From: Microbispora rosea subsp. aerata | GTDB taxonomy: Bacteria; Actinomycetota; Actinomycetes; Streptosporangiales; Streptosporangiaceae | DNA length: 64,000 nucleotides | Direction of reading: 5' to 3' | NCBI RefSeq assembly: GCF_014647835.1 | Contig: NZ_BMPY01000018.1 | Location: 62,001 to 126,000, forward strand | In this document: piece after piece, positions 1 through 11,425 of the stretch | Position numbering within the stretch: position 1 is the first letter of the stretch | Layout: each line of letters begins with the position of its first letter | The notes under the pieces: model-generated | The model's input: only the letters and a program-made list of their open reading frames with translations | Told to the model about the DNA's origin: nothing | Databases searched by the model: none | Position numbers and translations under genes: made by a program

Positions 1-397
1 AGCCGGTCTTGAGCGCGTGGTCCATGACCTTGACGATCTTCTCGCCGAAGACCTCGCCGAGCGAGCCGCCGAACACGGTGAAGTCCTGCGCGAACACCGC
101 GACCGGCCGGCCGTCCACGGTGCCGTACCCGGTCACGACGCCGTCGCCGTACGGGCGCTCGCGGTCGAGGCCGAAGGCGGTGGCCCGGTGCCTGGCCAGC
201 TCGTCGAACTCCACGAACGATCCCTCGTCGAGGAAGGCCGCCAGCCGCTCGCGGGCCGTCATCTTGCCCTTGGCGTGCTGCTTCTCCACCGCCCGCCGGG
301 AGCCGGCGTGGGCGGCCTCGCCAAGGCGGCGCTCCAGGTCGGCGATCTTGCCCGCGGTGGTGTGGATGTCGATCTCGGGGGCGCGTTCGGCGCTCAT
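1..397 (-). CDS. accD5: Acyl-CoA carboxylase beta subunit (propionyl-CoA type), 3' end outside window
   Basis: Carboxyltransferase beta subunit that moves the carboxyl group from biotin to propionyl- or acetyl-CoA, supplying methylmalonyl/malonyl-CoA. Only the first 132 residues are present. They read IDIHTTAGK, then [11 protein letters not shown], then [19 protein letters not shown] and [18 protein letters not shown], the usual N-terminal order of the AccD5/PccB family. The ATG at 397 lies a few bases after a GGTGAG-like ribosome site. The biotin ligase gene birA lies about 7 kb away, a pairing also seen in Streptomyces. Family assignment is firm; substrate preference (propionyl versus acetyl) is inferred. 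Confidence 0.93.
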   Translation of the reverse strand, partial: MSAERAPEIDIHTTAGKIADLERRLGEAAHAGSRRAVEKQHAKGKMTARERLAAFLDEGSFVEFDELARHRATAFGLDRERPYGDGVVTGYGTVDGRPVAVFAQDFTVFGGSLGEVFGEKIVKVMDHALKTG

Positions 398-626
398 CGC
401 ACGCTCACCGTTCCTCGTGTGCCCGCCGCTTTCATCGTGCTCAGCGGCCCTCGGGTCCCGAACGCCGCTCCGGGTCGCGTCGAATCCATGGCGGACAGGG
501 TAGCCAGGCCGCCGCCGGGCGGTCGCGCCGGGGCGCGCCCGCCGTACGCCGCTTGCGCAGGTGAGGAACGCGTTTCACGTCTCGTTCGTCTGGACCTACG
601 AAAGCTTGAGACACGTTGGGGGTGTC

Positions 627-1388
627 ATGGCGGACGCCGTACGCACGCAGGGGTTGTACAAGCGCTTCGGGCCGCAGGTGGCGGTCGGCGGGGTCGACCT
701 CGTCGTGCCGAAAGGCAGCTTCGCCGGCCTGGTCGGACCCAACGGCGCCGGCAAGACGACGACCCTGAGCATGGTCACCGGGCTGCTGCGCCCCGACGGC
801 GGGCGCATCGAGATCGACGGCCACGACGTGTGGGCCGACCCCGTCAAGGTCAAGGCGAACATCGGGGTGCTGCCCGAGGGCCTGCGGCTGTTCGAACGGC
901 TGTCCGGCCGGGAGCTGCTGATGTACAGCGGCCAGTTGCGCGGCATCCCCCTGGACGAGATCGGCCGGCGCGCCGACGAGCTGCTCAAGGTCATGGACCT
1001 GGTCGAGGCGCAGGACAAGCTGGTGGTCGACTACTCCACCGGCATGCGCAAGAAGATCGGCCTCGCGGCGGCGCTGCTGCACAACCCGCGCGTGCTGTTC
1101 CTCGACGAGCCGTTCGAGGGCGTCGACCCGGTCTCGGCCAACACGCTGACCGAGGTGCTGCGCCGATACACCGCCTCCGGCTCCACCGTCGTGTTCTCCA
1201 GCCATGTGATGGATCTGGTCGAGCGACTGTGCGACTGGGTGTCGGTGATGAACGGGGGGCTCGTCGTCGCCCAGGGCCCGCTCGACGACGTACGGCGGGG
1301 CCGCTCGCTCAACGAGGCGTTCCTCGACCTCGTCGGCGTGCGCGGGAACGGGGAGGACGGCCTGTCGTGGCTGGGGTCGCCGGCATGA
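627..1388 (+). CDS. ABC transporter ATP-binding protein
   Basis: ATPase subunit of an ABC exporter (253 aa). Walker A is GPNGAGKTT, the signature is YSTGMRKK (a variant of LSGGQ) and Walker B is VLFLDEPFEGVD, followed by an H-loop in SSHVMD. The chosen start, ATG 627, gives MADAVRTQGLYKRFG, the normal beginning of such domains; the frame stays open upstream to 561 but that part looks non-coding. The stop overlaps the start of the permease gene (ATGA), so the two are coupled. The substrate cannot be read from sequence. Confidence 0.93.
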   Translation: MADAVRTQGLYKRFGPQVAVGGVDLVVPKGSFAGLVGPNGAGKTTTLSMVTGLLRPDGGRIEIDGHDVWADPVKVKANIGVLPEGLRLFERLSGRELLMYSGQLRGIPLDEIGRRADELLKVMDLVEAQDKLVVDYSTGMRKKIGLAAALLHNPRVLFLDEPFEGVDPVSANTLTEVLRRYTASGSTVVFSSHVMDLVERLCDWVSVMNGGLVVAQGPLDDVRRGRSLNEAFLDLVGVRGNGEDGLSWLGSPA

Positions 1389-2941
1389 CCTGGCTGTTCG
1401 TCCGGCTCAAGCTCAGCATGATCCGCGGGGGCCTGCGCGGCGACGCCGGCAGGCAGGCCGGCTTCGTCTTCTCGCTGGCCGCCGCGCTCCTCGCCGCCGC
1501 CGCCGGGTTCGCGCTGCTGTCCCTGATCCGGCTCGCGCCGTCCGGCGTCGCCCTCGACCTCGTGACGGCGGCGTTCGCGATGTTCGCCGTCGGGTGGGTC
1601 GTCGTGCCGCTGATGGCGTTCGGGCTGGACGAGACGCTCGACCCGGCCCGGCTCGCGCTGTTCCCGCTGACCACCCGGCAGCTCGCCGCCGGCATGCTCG
1701 CGGCGTCGGCCGCCGGGCCGTGGCCGCTCGCCTCGCTGGCCGCGCTGTGCGGAGGGGTGGTCGCGCTCGCCCACGGGGTCGGCGGGGTGCTGCTCGGGGT
1801 GCCCGCGGTGATCCTCCAGTTCGCCTTCTGCCTCACGGCCTCCCGCCTGGTCACCACCGTGCTGTCCGGCGCGCTGCGCAGCCGCAGGGGACGCGACCTG
1901 CTCGCGGTGGCCGCGATCTTCGCCGTGCTGCTCGTCCAGGTGCCGAACCTGCTGCTCAACGGGCGGCTGTCGGGCGACCCCACGCGCATCCTGGCCGCCG
2001 CAGGTGAGGTCATGCGGTGGACGCCGCCGGGGCTGGCCGCGCACGCGATCGCCGACGGCGGGCTCATCGGGGTCGCCGAGCTGATCGTCGTCGCGATGTC
2101 GGTCGTCGTCTTGGCCTGGCTGTGGATCGCCGCGCTGCGGTACGCGCTGGTGCGGCCCGACTCCTCCAACCAGGGCGGCGGCTCCGTCCGCCGTTCCCGT
2201 ACGAGCCGGTTCCTGCTCGGCGGCCCGCTCGGCGCGGTGGTCGCCAAGGAGCTGAAGTACGCCAGAAGGGAGCCGCGGGCCCGGGTCAACTGGATCACCG
2301 CGGTCTTCGTGAGCGCGGTCGTCATGTTCTCCATCCGGGGTTCGGGCGGTACGGGGTGGACGTGGGCCGTGGTCGGTCCCGCCTGCCTGGCGGCCCTGGT
2401 GATCGGGCTGCAGTCGGCCAACTCCTTCGGCATCGACGGCAGGTCGCTGTGGATGAACGCGGTGGCGTTCTCCACCCCGCGCGACCTGCGCACCGACCTG
2501 GCCGGGCGGCACCTGGCCATGGCGGTCGTCGCCGTGCCGCTGATCGCGCTCGCGTCGCTGGCCGCCGCCCTCGTGGCGGGCGACGCCGTGTGGGCGCTCG
2601 CCGCCGCGCCCACCGCGTGGGGCGTGCTCGGCGTCGCCATGGGCGTCGGCGCGATCACCAGCGTGACCGCGCCGTACACCTTTCCCGAGCGGATGAACGC
2701 CTTCAGCGGCGCCGCTCCCGGGCAGGGCGGGCAGGCGTTCGGCGCCGCGTTCGTCACGATGGTCGCCGTCAGCGTGCTCGCGCTCCCGGTCGTGCTGCCC
2801 GTCCTGCTGGGCCTGACCTGGTGGGCCCTGCTCGCCGTGCCGTACGGCGCGGCGGCCGCCTGGGCGGGCCGCCGCGTCGCCGCCGGCATCGGCTTCGCCC
2901 GCCTCCCCGAGCTGCTCGCCGCCGTCTCCCGCCCCACCTGA
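1385..2941 (+). CDS. ABC transporter permease, multi-spanning membrane protein
   Basis: Membrane partner of the upstream ATPase (518 aa). The ATG at 1385 overlaps the ATPase stop by four bases. The protein holds about 10-12 hydrophobic stretches (for example FVFSLAAALLAAAAGFALL and LVTAAFAMFAVGWVVVPLMA), with a hydrophilic central segment near residues 255-300 rich in Arg and Ser. No soluble domain is seen. This resembles actinobacterial ABC-2-like export permeases. Substrate unknown; a self-contained two-gene exporter is inferred. Confidence 0.85.
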   Translation: MTWLFVRLKLSMIRGGLRGDAGRQAGFVFSLAAALLAAAAGFALLSLIRLAPSGVALDLVTAAFAMFAVGWVVVPLMAFGLDETLDPARLALFPLTTRQLAAGMLAASAAGPWPLASLAALCGGVVALAHGVGGVLLGVPAVILQFAFCLTASRLVTTVLSGALRSRRGRDLLAVAAIFAVLLVQVPNLLLNGRLSGDPTRILAAAGEVMRWTPPGLAAHAIADGGLIGVAELIVVAMSVVVLAWLWIAALRYALVRPDSSNQGGGSVRRSRTSRFLLGGPLGAVVAKELKYARREPRARVNWITAVFVSAVVMFSIRGSGGTGWTWAVVGPACLAALVIGLQSANSFGIDGRSLWMNAVAFSTPRDLRTDLAGRHLAMAVVAVPLIALASLAAALVAGDAVWALAAAPTAWGVLGVAMGVGAITSVTAPYTFPERMNAFSGAAPGQGGQAFGAAFVTMVAVSVLALPVVLPVLLGLTWWALLAVPYGAAAAWAGRRVAAGIGFARLPELLAAVSRPT

Positions 2942-3050
2942 CCGGCCCGCCGGGGCTCTGTTCACGGCCGTCCGTGCCGACCCGGGCGGCTGCACGATCA
3001 CGGTGATCATAACGAGCGGGTTGCGAAGTTCTTGCGACGCCTCTGTGGCG

Positions 3051-3090
3051 TTGCGGGGGATTCGGTCCACCCTTATAACCATTTGGACCG
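3051..3090 (+). promoter_or_regulatory. Promoter with overlapping inverted repeat upstream of the 3110 gene
   Basis: A TTGCGG box at 3051-3056 and TATAAC at 3074-3079 are 17 bp apart, a good -35/-10 pair. The -10 box lies inside a perfect 7-bp inverted repeat, CGGTCCA (3063-3069) and TGGACCG (3084-3090). A repressor bound there would block RNA polymerase. No regulator for it is identifiable nearby. Confidence 0.5.
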
Positions 3091-3109
3091 TTCTTATGGG
3101 AGAAGTGGC

Positions 3110-3574
3110 ATGCGCGAACGTGGCCTGACGGGCCGTACGATCTGGGCTCCGCTGGCCGCGGCGGCGCTGAGCGGTTTGATCATCGGAGGGCTGGCGCGTC
3201 TCCTCATGCGCGGGATCCAGCTGGCCATCGGCGGGCCCACCGAGATGTCCCCGGTGGGCACGGCGGCCATCGTCGTCGCCTTCGGCGTGCTGGCCCTGCC
3301 GGCGGCGGCGACCGCGACCGCGCGTCCCGCGATCATGCATGGCGGCCGGTGGGCGACCGCCCTGGTGACGGGGCAGCAGACCGCCAGGACCGGGCTCGGC
3401 GACGCCAAGACCATTCTGCTGGCCGACGACAGCCGGTTGCTGGCGATCTCGTTGCTGATCGTCGCGTTCGCCGCGATCGTGGTGGCGCACGGACGGCTCG
3501 CGCAGCATCTCACCCGCCGCTTCAGGCAGCTTCCCGCGTCCCGGGCCGAGGCGGTCGCGGCTTCGCGTGCCTGA
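3110..3574 (+). CDS. Small membrane protein of unknown function
   Basis: 154 aa with a short positive N-terminus and about three membrane segments: residues about 13-30 (APLAAAALSGLIIGGLARLL), about 45-65 (AAIVVAFGVLALPAAA) and about 113-130 (LLAISLLIVAFAAIVVAHG). The ATG at 3110 is preceded by GGGAGAAG, a good ribosome site. It has its own promoter and ends less than 100 bases before ppc. I do not recognise the family. The loop between segments 2 and 3 carries several charged and Thr residues but no known motif. Confidence 0.7.
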   Translation: MRERGLTGRTIWAPLAAAALSGLIIGGLARLLMRGIQLAIGGPTEMSPVGTAAIVVAFGVLALPAAATATARPAIMHGGRWATALVTGQQTARTGLGDAKTILLADDSRLLAISLLIVAFAAIVVAHGRLAQHLTRRFRQLPASRAEAVAASRA

Positions 3575-3649
3575 CCCTCCCGACCTGCGTGGTTTCAGTG
3601 GTCTAGTCCATTTGGTGAGACCACCCTCGGGCGACCGAGCGCGATTCGC

Positions 3650-3655
3650 TAGCCT
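3650..3655 (+). promoter_or_regulatory. -10 box of a probable leaderless ppc promoter
   Basis: TAGCCT ends 7 bases before the ppc ATG (3663). There is no Shine-Dalgarno sequence between them, so transcription probably starts at or next to the start codon. Confidence 0.5.
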
Positions 3656-3662
3656 TCGAAGC

Positions 3663-6277
<2,615 letters not shown>

Positions 6278-6299
<22 letters not shown>

Positions 6300-6329
6300 C
6301 CGGCCCCGCGGTCGGCCTGCAGAACACCG
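6278..6329 (+). repeat. Short direct duplication of the 3' end of ppc
   Basis: The 17-base string CGGCCTGCAGAACACCG, which encodes the last residues of PEPC, occurs at 6278-6294 and again at 6313-6329, beyond the stop codon. Flanking bases are similar but degraded, as expected for an old slippage duplication. Confidence 0.8.
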
Positions 6330-6342
6330 CTGATCGGCTCCG

Positions 6343-6375
6343 CCGGGGGCCGCGCGCCCACTCGCGCGGCCCCGG
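6343..6375. terminator. GC-rich hairpin after ppc
   Basis: Arms 6343-6356 and 6363-6375 pair over 13 bp with a single bulged G and a short loop. There is no clear T-run, as is common in actinobacteria. It lies between convergent ppc and fdhD. The rest of this gap, 6376-6573, shows nothing I can name. Confidence 0.55.
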
Positions 6376-6573
6376 TGCGGGGCGCGCGATAGGGGGTTGA
6401 CTCGGCGGCGGACCTCGCCGGGCTGGTGGCGGTCCGTCAGCCGGCCCGGGCCGACGCGACCGCGGGTGCCGGCGCCGCCCGGATCAGCGGCCCGGGCGGC
6501 GGGAGCGCCCGCTCACCGGCTGCTTGCTGCCGAGGCGCCGAGTCCGCCCGATCAGACGGCCCGACAGCTCCCG

Positions 6574-7458
6574 TCAGGCGGTGGCGGCCTGTTCGACGTC
6601 GATCCGCTCGGGACAGGCGTAGATGTTGAAGCGCTCCTCGCGCAGGAACCCCACGAGCGTGATGCCGAACTCCCGCGCGAGGTCGACGGCGAGCGAGGAG
6701 GGCGCGGAGACGGCGCAGACGATCTGAATCCCGGCGCTCGCGGCCTTCTGCATGATCTCGTAGCTGACCCGGCCGCTGACCAGCAGGACGTGCCGGTCGA
6801 GGGGGACACGGCCGCCGAGCAGCGCCCAGCCGACCAGCTTGTCCACGGCGTTGTGCCGTCCCACGTCCTCCCGTACGGCCACGGGCGTGCCGTCGGGTGT
6901 GAACAGCGCGGCGGCGTGCAGCCCGCCCGTCCTGCCGAACACCCCCTGGGCCTCCCGCAGCCGGTCCGGCAGGCCGTATAGGGTCGTGGCGGAGACGCCG
7001 AGCGGCGGGCGCACGGCCGGCACGGCGCAGCGGTCGCGCAGGGCGTCCAGGCTCGCCGTGCCGCAGACCCCGCACGCGCTCGAGGTGAGGAAGTTGCGCG
7101 CCCGGGCGCCGAGATCGGGCAGCCGCGGGGCGGCGAGCCGCACGGTCACGGTGTTGTAGCGCGCCTCGGGGTCCAGATCTTCGTCCGTGCAGTAGCCGAT
7201 GGCGGCGATGTCGCCGGGGCCGGCGAGCCCCTCGCCGTGCAGGAATCCCGCCGCGAGCTCGAAGTCCGCGCCCGGCGTCCGCATCGTGATCGCCACCGTG
7301 CGGCTCTCGCCGCCCGCCAGGAGCCGGATCTCCAGCGGTTCCTCGGTGACGAGGTCGTCGCGCCGGTCGCGTACGACCGTCCCGGAAACCCGCCGTACGC
7401 GTGCCCGCGTGACCGGGCCAAGACGGGCAGAGGGCCGCGCCGCGCCGTCTCGTTCCAT
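6574..7458 (-). CDS. fdhD: Formate dehydrogenase sulfurtransferase FdhD
   Basis: FdhD passes sulfur from a cysteine desulfurase to the molybdenum cofactor of formate dehydrogenase and is needed for that enzyme's activity. 294 aa. The catalytic cysteine loop is SSACGVCGTAS (Cys about 129 and 132), and DVGRHNAVDK and VSGRVSYEIMQKAA follow, all family hallmarks. The ATG at 7458 has a strong GGAGGAG ribosome site; the frame continues upstream without similarity. No formate dehydrogenase gene is in the window, so its client enzyme is encoded elsewhere. The leader contains a very stable hairpin. Confidence 0.95.
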   Translation of the reverse strand: MERDGAARPSARLGPVTRARVRRVSGTVVRDRRDDLVTEEPLEIRLLAGGESRTVAITMRTPGADFELAAGFLHGEGLAGPGDIAAIGYCTDEDLDPEARYNTVTVRLAAPRLPDLGARARNFLTSSACGVCGTASLDALRDRCAVPAVRPPLGVSATTLYGLPDRLREAQGVFGRTGGLHAAALFTPDGTPVAVREDVGRHNAVDKLVGWALLGGRVPLDRHVLLVSGRVSYEIMQKAASAGIQIVCAVSAPSSLAVDLAREFGITLVGFLREERFNIYACPERIDVEQAATA

Positions 7459-7514
7459 GTGCTCCTCCTCCGCGGCATGGCTGCCGTTCCTTCCGGTACG
7501 CAGCCTGCCACGCC

Positions 7515-7550
7515 GGGCGCCCTCCTCGCCTTCCGGCGAGGAGGGCGCCC
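7515..7550. promoter_or_regulatory. Perfect 16-bp hairpin in the fdhD leader region
   Basis: Arms 7515-7530 and 7535-7550 are perfectly complementary, with a four-base loop. Read in the fdhD direction the loop is GGAA, a GNRA tetraloop; read on the plus strand it is TTCC followed by TTTC. It ends 57 bases before the fdhD ATG. It could act as a leader structure, attenuator or antisense terminator; which one is not clear. Confidence 0.6.
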
Positions 7551-7640
7551 TTTCATCCCGCACGGGTGCGCCGTCGCGTCCGGCCGCGGGAGACCGGGCG
7601 CGAGCACCGCGCGAGGGAAGGTGCCCGGGGTCCTCCCACG

Positions 7641-7664
7641 ACAAACCCCCATATGTGGGTTTGT
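7641..7664. promoter_or_regulatory. 24-bp palindrome between fdhD and birA
   Basis: ACAAACCC and GGGTTTGT flank a core containing CATATG. Only the inner C/T pair breaks perfect symmetry. The size and symmetry fit the operator of a dimeric regulator. It sits between two divergent genes, about 180 bases from fdhD and 90 from birA. No regulator gene adjoins it. Confidence 0.55.
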
Positions 7665-7742
7665 GTGGCATCTTGTCGGCTTTGCTGAAAAGGTGACGTC
7701 CGGGCTGCCACGAGCCCGTCGGGAGGTGGTCTCGGGTGCCGA

Positions 7743-7748
7743 TAGCCT
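7743..7748 (+). promoter_or_regulatory. -10 box of a probable leaderless birA promoter
   Basis: TAGCCT stands six bases before the GTG start at 7755 and no ribosome-binding site intervenes. Confidence 0.5.
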
Positions 7749-7754
7749 TGACGC

Positions 7755-8600
7755 GTGTCCGACTCGCCGTACGCCGATCTCGACCGTCCTCCGCTGTCCG
7801 AGACCGCGCTGACCAGGGCGTTGGTGCGCCCGGGATCGCTGTGGTCGTCCATCCGCGTGGTCGAGCGGACCGGTTCCACCAACGCCGACCTGGCCAGGAC
7901 CGTGCGCGAGAACCCGGCCGAGGGCGCCGTGCTGGTGGCGGAGTCGCAGACCGCCGGCCGGGGCAGGCTGGGGCGTCCGTGGACCGCGCCGCCGCGCTCG
8001 GGCCTGACGTTCTCGATGCTGCTGCGCCCGGAGGTGCCGCCGGCCCGGCAGGGCTGGCTGGCGCTGCTGGTCGGCCTCGCCGCCGCCTCCGCCGTACGGC
8101 GGATCGCGGAGATCGAGGTGCGGCTCAAGTGGCCCAACGACCTGATGGTGGGGGAGCGCAAGCTCGCGGGCATCCTGGCCGAGCGGGTGGACCGCGCGGT
8201 GATCGTCGGCATGGGGCTCAACGTCTCGCTGCGGCGGGAGGAGCTGCCCGTGGACCAGGCCACGTCCCTCGCGATCGAGGAGGCCGTCTGCACCGACCGC
8301 GACCCGCTGCTGCGCGCGATCCTGCGTGAGATCGAGTCGCACTACCGCGAGTGGACGGCCGCCGACGGCGACCCGGACGCCTCGGGGCTGCGCGCCGCCT
8401 ATCTCGCCCGCTCGTCGACGGTGGGCCAGGAGGTCAGGGTCGAGCTGCCCGGCGAGCGGGTGCTGACCGGCCGGGCGACCGGCGTCGACGCGTCCGGTCA
8501 CCTGCTCGTCCGCGCTCGGGACGGAGAGCACGCGCTCAGCGCGGGCGACGTCGTCCACGTCCGCCGGGAGCCGTCGCCGGAGGCCGGCCTCCCGCGTTGA
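7755..8600 (+). CDS. birA: Biotin--[acetyl-CoA-carboxylase] ligase
   Basis: Attaches biotin to the carrier domain of acyl-CoA carboxylases through biotinyl-AMP. 281 aa, monofunctional: no DNA-binding domain precedes the catalytic domain. Motifs are QTAGRGRLGRPW (residues about 65-76) for biotin and ATP, KWPNDLMV (about 125) and KLAGIL with the conserved Lys about 136; a C-terminal SH3-like domain ends in GDVVHVR. The GTG at 7755 gives MSDSPYADL. The carboxylase beta subunit gene lies at the left end of the window, a likely client complex. Confidence 0.95.
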   Translation: MSDSPYADLDRPPLSETALTRALVRPGSLWSSIRVVERTGSTNADLARTVRENPAEGAVLVAESQTAGRGRLGRPWTAPPRSGLTFSMLLRPEVPPARQGWLALLVGLAAASAVRRIAEIEVRLKWPNDLMVGERKLAGILAERVDRAVIVGMGLNVSLRREELPVDQATSLAIEEAVCTDRDPLLRAILREIESHYREWTAADGDPDASGLRAAYLARSSTVGQEVRVELPGERVLTGRATGVDASGHLLVRARDGEHALSAGDVVHVRREPSPEAGLPR

Positions 8601-8644
8601 CATGGCGCATGCAATCGACCGCCGATCGTGCCACGATTTCCGGC

Positions 8645-9157
8645 ATGGGTCTCCCAGAGCAATACCTGGCCGACGGCGAGCGGATCGTTCTATCGTTCCA
8701 TCCGCACTGGAAGCGGCTGGTCCTGCCGGTCTTCGCCCTCGTCGTCGTGCTGGCCGCGGTCGTCGCGGCCCTCATCCTCATTCCGGGCGACTACGAGTAC
8801 GCGTGGCTCGCCCGCCTCGCGGTGAGCGTGGTCGCCTTCGTGGCGCTGGTCCTGTGGACGATCATCCCCTATCTGCGCTGGGTGACGACCTCCTACACGC
8901 TGACCTCGCACCGCTTCGCCATCAGCACGGGAGTCCTGAGCAAGTCGGAAGACGACATTCCGCTGGCCAAAGTGAGCAGCGTGAGCTCCGACCAGCGGCT
9001 CACCGAGCGCATTCTCGGCTGCGGCACGCTCCGGGTCGAGTCGGCGTCGGAGAAGGGCGACATCGAATACCGGGACATCCCTCAGATCCAGCGCGTACGG
9101 CATGAGCTGTTCCGGCTGGTGGAGGACGCCGCGGACGGGAACATCGACGGGGACTGA
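8645..9157 (+). CDS. PH-domain membrane protein
   Basis: 170 aa with two membrane segments (about residues 22-45 and 55-75), followed by a bacterial PH domain (DUF304/bPH2 type) containing YLRWVTTSYTLTSHRFAI, IPLAKVSSVSSDQRL and ILGCGTLRVESASEKG. The ATG at 8645 begins MGLPEQYLADGERIVLSFHP, a typical start for these proteins. It lies between birA and the adenylate cyclase gene in the same orientation. The molecular role is not established; membrane localisation is clear. Confidence 0.88.
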   Translation: MGLPEQYLADGERIVLSFHPHWKRLVLPVFALVVVLAAVVAALILIPGDYEYAWLARLAVSVVAFVALVLWTIIPYLRWVTTSYTLTSHRFAISTGVLSKSEDDIPLAKVSSVSSDQRLTERILGCGTLRVESASEKGDIEYRDIPQIQRVRHELFRLVEDAADGNIDGD

Positions 9158-9195
9158 GCGCGGCGCGGCCCACGCGCGGTGCGGGGGAGAGGGAC

Positions 9196-10197
9196 GTGGA
9201 GACTAGCGGGCGCCCCGGCGCCGACGACATGCGCCGGCTGTTCCTCGGGCCGCCGCCGGCCTACACCCGGCGGCAGGTCGCCGAGGCGGCCGGCATCTCG
9301 CAGGACCTGGCTGCTCGGATCTGGCGGGCCCTCGGCTTCGCCACGTTCGCCGACGACGCCGTGGCGTTCACCGAGGCCGACCTGGAGGCGCTGCACCGCA
9401 TCCGCGACCTGCTCGACGCCGAGACGCTCGACGAGCGGACCGTCATCCGCATGGCGCGGGCTCTGGGCCGTACGACCGCCCGGCTCGCCCAGTGGCAGGC
9501 CGAGATCATGGTCGAGGCGCTGGTCGAGCCCGGCGCGCGGGCGGGCGAGGACGCGGTGCGGCAGGTGATGGACACGGTCAGCCGCCTGCTGCCGGACTTC
9601 GAGCAGACGCTGGTGCACGTCTGGCGCTCCCAGCTCGCCGCGACCGCGAGCCGTCTGGTCTCCCTCGCCGAGCCCGGCGAGGACGCCTCGCCGACCCGGC
9701 CGAGGCTCGCGGTCGGTTTCGCCGACCTCGTCGCCTTCACCCGCGTGTCGCGCGAGCTGGACGAGCTGGCGCTGGCCGATCTGGTCGAAGGGTTCGAGTC
9801 GCGGGCCTCCGACGTGATCGCCGCGCACGACGGGCGGCTGGTCAAGACGCTCGGCGACGAGGTGCTGTTCACCGCCGCGGGCCCGAAGACCGGGGCCCTC
9901 ATCGCGCTCGACCTGCTCGACGAGCTGAAGCGGGACGCCGAGGGGCCCGACGTGCGGGTCGGCCTCGCGTACGGCCCGGTGCTGCCGGCGATGGGCGACG
10001 TGTTCGGCACGACCGTCAACCTGGCGGCGCGGCTGACGACCATCGCGCGGCCGGGCACGATCCTCGCCGACAGCGAGCTGGCCGCGGGCCTCGCCGGGGT
10101 GTCCGGCGTCGATCTGGTCAAACTCCGCCGCCGTCCCGCGCGCGGGCTCGGCGTGGTGGAGCCGTATGTTCTGAGGAGATCCAGCCGAGAAAGTTGA
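9196..10197 (+). CDS. cya: Class III adenylate cyclase with N-terminal regulatory domain
   Basis: Makes cAMP from ATP. 333 aa. Residues about 1-165 form a helical regulatory domain whose start ([23 protein letters not shown]) looks MerR-like and resembles the regulatory half of mycobacterial Rv1264. The cyclase domain follows: metal-binding Asp in GFADLVAF (about 177) and GDEVLF (about 221), Lys in LVKTLGDE (about 217) for adenine, and transition-state Asn in [12 protein letters not shown] 9196 has GAGGGA upstream. Position next to birA recalls Streptomyces cya. All catalytic residues look intact, so it should be active as a homodimer. Confidence 0.9.
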   Translation: METSGRPGADDMRRLFLGPPPAYTRRQVAEAAGISQDLAARIWRALGFATFADDAVAFTEADLEALHRIRDLLDAETLDERTVIRMARALGRTTARLAQWQAEIMVEALVEPGARAGEDAVRQVMDTVSRLLPDFEQTLVHVWRSQLAATASRLVSLAEPGEDASPTRPRLAVGFADLVAFTRVSRELDELALADLVEGFESRASDVIAAHDGRLVKTLGDEVLFTAAGPKTGALIALDLLDELKRDAEGPDVRVGLAYGPVLPAMGDVFGTTVNLAARLTTIARPGTILADSELAAGLAGVSGVDLVKLRRRPARGLGVVEPYVLRRSSRES

Positions 10198-10207
10198 GGT
10201 GCGGGAC

Positions 10208-11293
10208 ATGCCGTACGAAGTCCAGGGCGTGGTGGCACGCGGCAAGGGAGCGGCGGTGACGCTGGAGACGGTCGTCGTGCCGGACCCGGGGCCCGGTGAG
10301 GCGGTCGTCAACGTGCAGGCCTGCGGCGTCTGCCACACCGACCTGCACTACCGGGAGGGCGGCATCAACGACGACTTCCCGTTCCTCCTCGGCCACGAGG
10401 CGGCCGGTGTGGTCGAGGCGGTCGGCGAGGGCGTGACCGAGGTCGAGCCGGGCGACTACGTGATCCTCAACTGGCGGGCGGTGTGCGGGCAGTGCCGCGC
10501 GTGCCTGCGGGGCCGGCCGTGGTACTGCTTCAACACCCACAACGCGACCCAGAAGATGACGCTGGCCGACGGCACCGTGCTCAGCCCGGCGCTCGGCATC
10601 GGGGCCTTCCTGGAGAAGACCCTGGTGGCGGCGGGGCAGTGCACGAAGGTCAATCCGGAGGCCAGACCGGCGGTCGCCGGTCTGCTCGGCTGCGGCGTGA
10701 TGGCCGGCCTCGGTGCGGCGATCAACACCGGCGGCGTGACCCGGGGCGACTCGGTCGCGGTCATCGGCTGCGGCGGCGTGGGCGACGCGGCCATCGCGGG
10801 CGCGCATCTGGCCGGCGCGACCACGATCATCGCGGTCGACGTGGACGACCGCAAGCTCGAATGGGCCCGCGGCTTCGGCGCCACCCACACCGTGAACTCG
10901 CGGGAGACCGACCCGGTGGAGGCCATTCGCGAGCTGACCGGCGGCTTCGGCGCCGACGTCGTCATCGAGGCGGTCGGCCGCCCCGAGACGTACAAGCAGG
11001 CGTTCTACGCCCGCGACCTCGCGGGGACCGTCGTGCTGGTCGGCGTGCCGACCCCGGAGATGACGCTGGAGCTGCCGCTGCTCGACGTCTTCGGCCGCGG
11101 CGGCGCGCTGAAGTCCTCCTGGTACGGCGACTGCCTGCCCAGCCGCGACTTCCCCATGCTGATCGATCTCTACCTGCAGGGACGGCTCGACCTCGACAAG
11201 TTCGTCACCGAGACCATCGGCCTCGACCAGGTCGAGGAGGCGTTCGGCAAGATGCACCGCGGGGAGGTGCTGCGGTCGGTCGTGGTGCTCTGA
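10208..11293 (+). CDS. mscR: S-(hydroxymethyl)mycothiol dehydrogenase
   Basis: Zinc-dependent, NAD-linked enzyme that oxidises the formaldehyde-mycothiol adduct and can also reduce S-nitrosomycothiol. 361 aa. Catalytic zinc ligands are in [15 protein letters not shown] and LGHEAAG; structural zinc cysteines are in [15 protein letters not shown]. The NAD fold is [13 protein letters not shown]. The C-terminus [14 protein letters not shown] is diagnostic of the mycothiol type. ATG 10208 is preferred to GTG 10199, as the GAGGTG site fits it. It follows the cyclase gene by 10 bases and may be cotranscribed. It is evidence for mycothiol in this organism. Confidence 0.95.
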   Translation: MPYEVQGVVARGKGAAVTLETVVVPDPGPGEAVVNVQACGVCHTDLHYREGGINDDFPFLLGHEAAGVVEAVGEGVTEVEPGDYVILNWRAVCGQCRACLRGRPWYCFNTHNATQKMTLADGTVLSPALGIGAFLEKTLVAAGQCTKVNPEARPAVAGLLGCGVMAGLGAAINTGGVTRGDSVAVIGCGGVGDAAIAGAHLAGATTIIAVDVDDRKLEWARGFGATHTVNSRETDPVEAIRELTGGFGADVVIEAVGRPETYKQAFYARDLAGTVVLVGVPTPEMTLELPLLDVFGRGGALKSSWYGDCLPSRDFPMLIDLYLQGRLDLDKFVTETIGLDQVEEAFGKMHRGEVLRSVVVL

Positions 11294-11304
11294 CACCTCA
11301 CGCG

Positions 11305-11336
11305 AGGGGCGGCGCTTGACGAAGTGCCGCCCCTTT
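11305..11336 (+). terminator. Rho-independent terminator after mscR
   Basis: AGGGGCGGC (11305-11313) pairs with GCCGCCCCT (11326-11334), an inner CTT/AAG extends the stem, and a short T-run follows. Confidence 0.85.
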
Positions 11337-11352
11337 CTGTGCCCTGGATCAC

Positions 11353-11400
11353 ATAGGCAAGCCTTACCAAAGTGGGTTATCTTAGGTATGCCTAACCTTC
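11353..11400 (+). promoter_or_regulatory. Two IdeR/DmdR-type iron boxes upstream of bfd-bfr
   Basis: Two 19-bp sites resemble the actinobacterial iron-regulator consensus (TTAGGTTAG core): 11353-11371, about 13 of 19 matches, and 11382-11400 (TTAGGT..GCC..TAACCT), about 14 of 19. They sit 26-73 bases before bfd. In related bacteria iron-loaded IdeR activates bacterioferritin genes and represses uptake genes; tandem boxes at this distance fit control of iron storage. Confidence 0.75.
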
Positions 11401-11425
11401 CTGATGATCCCTGAGAGGCGAGTTC

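Noticed and set aside
3094-3513. 139-codon minus-strand frame
   Set aside because: Antisense shadow of the membrane protein gene with poor codon pattern.
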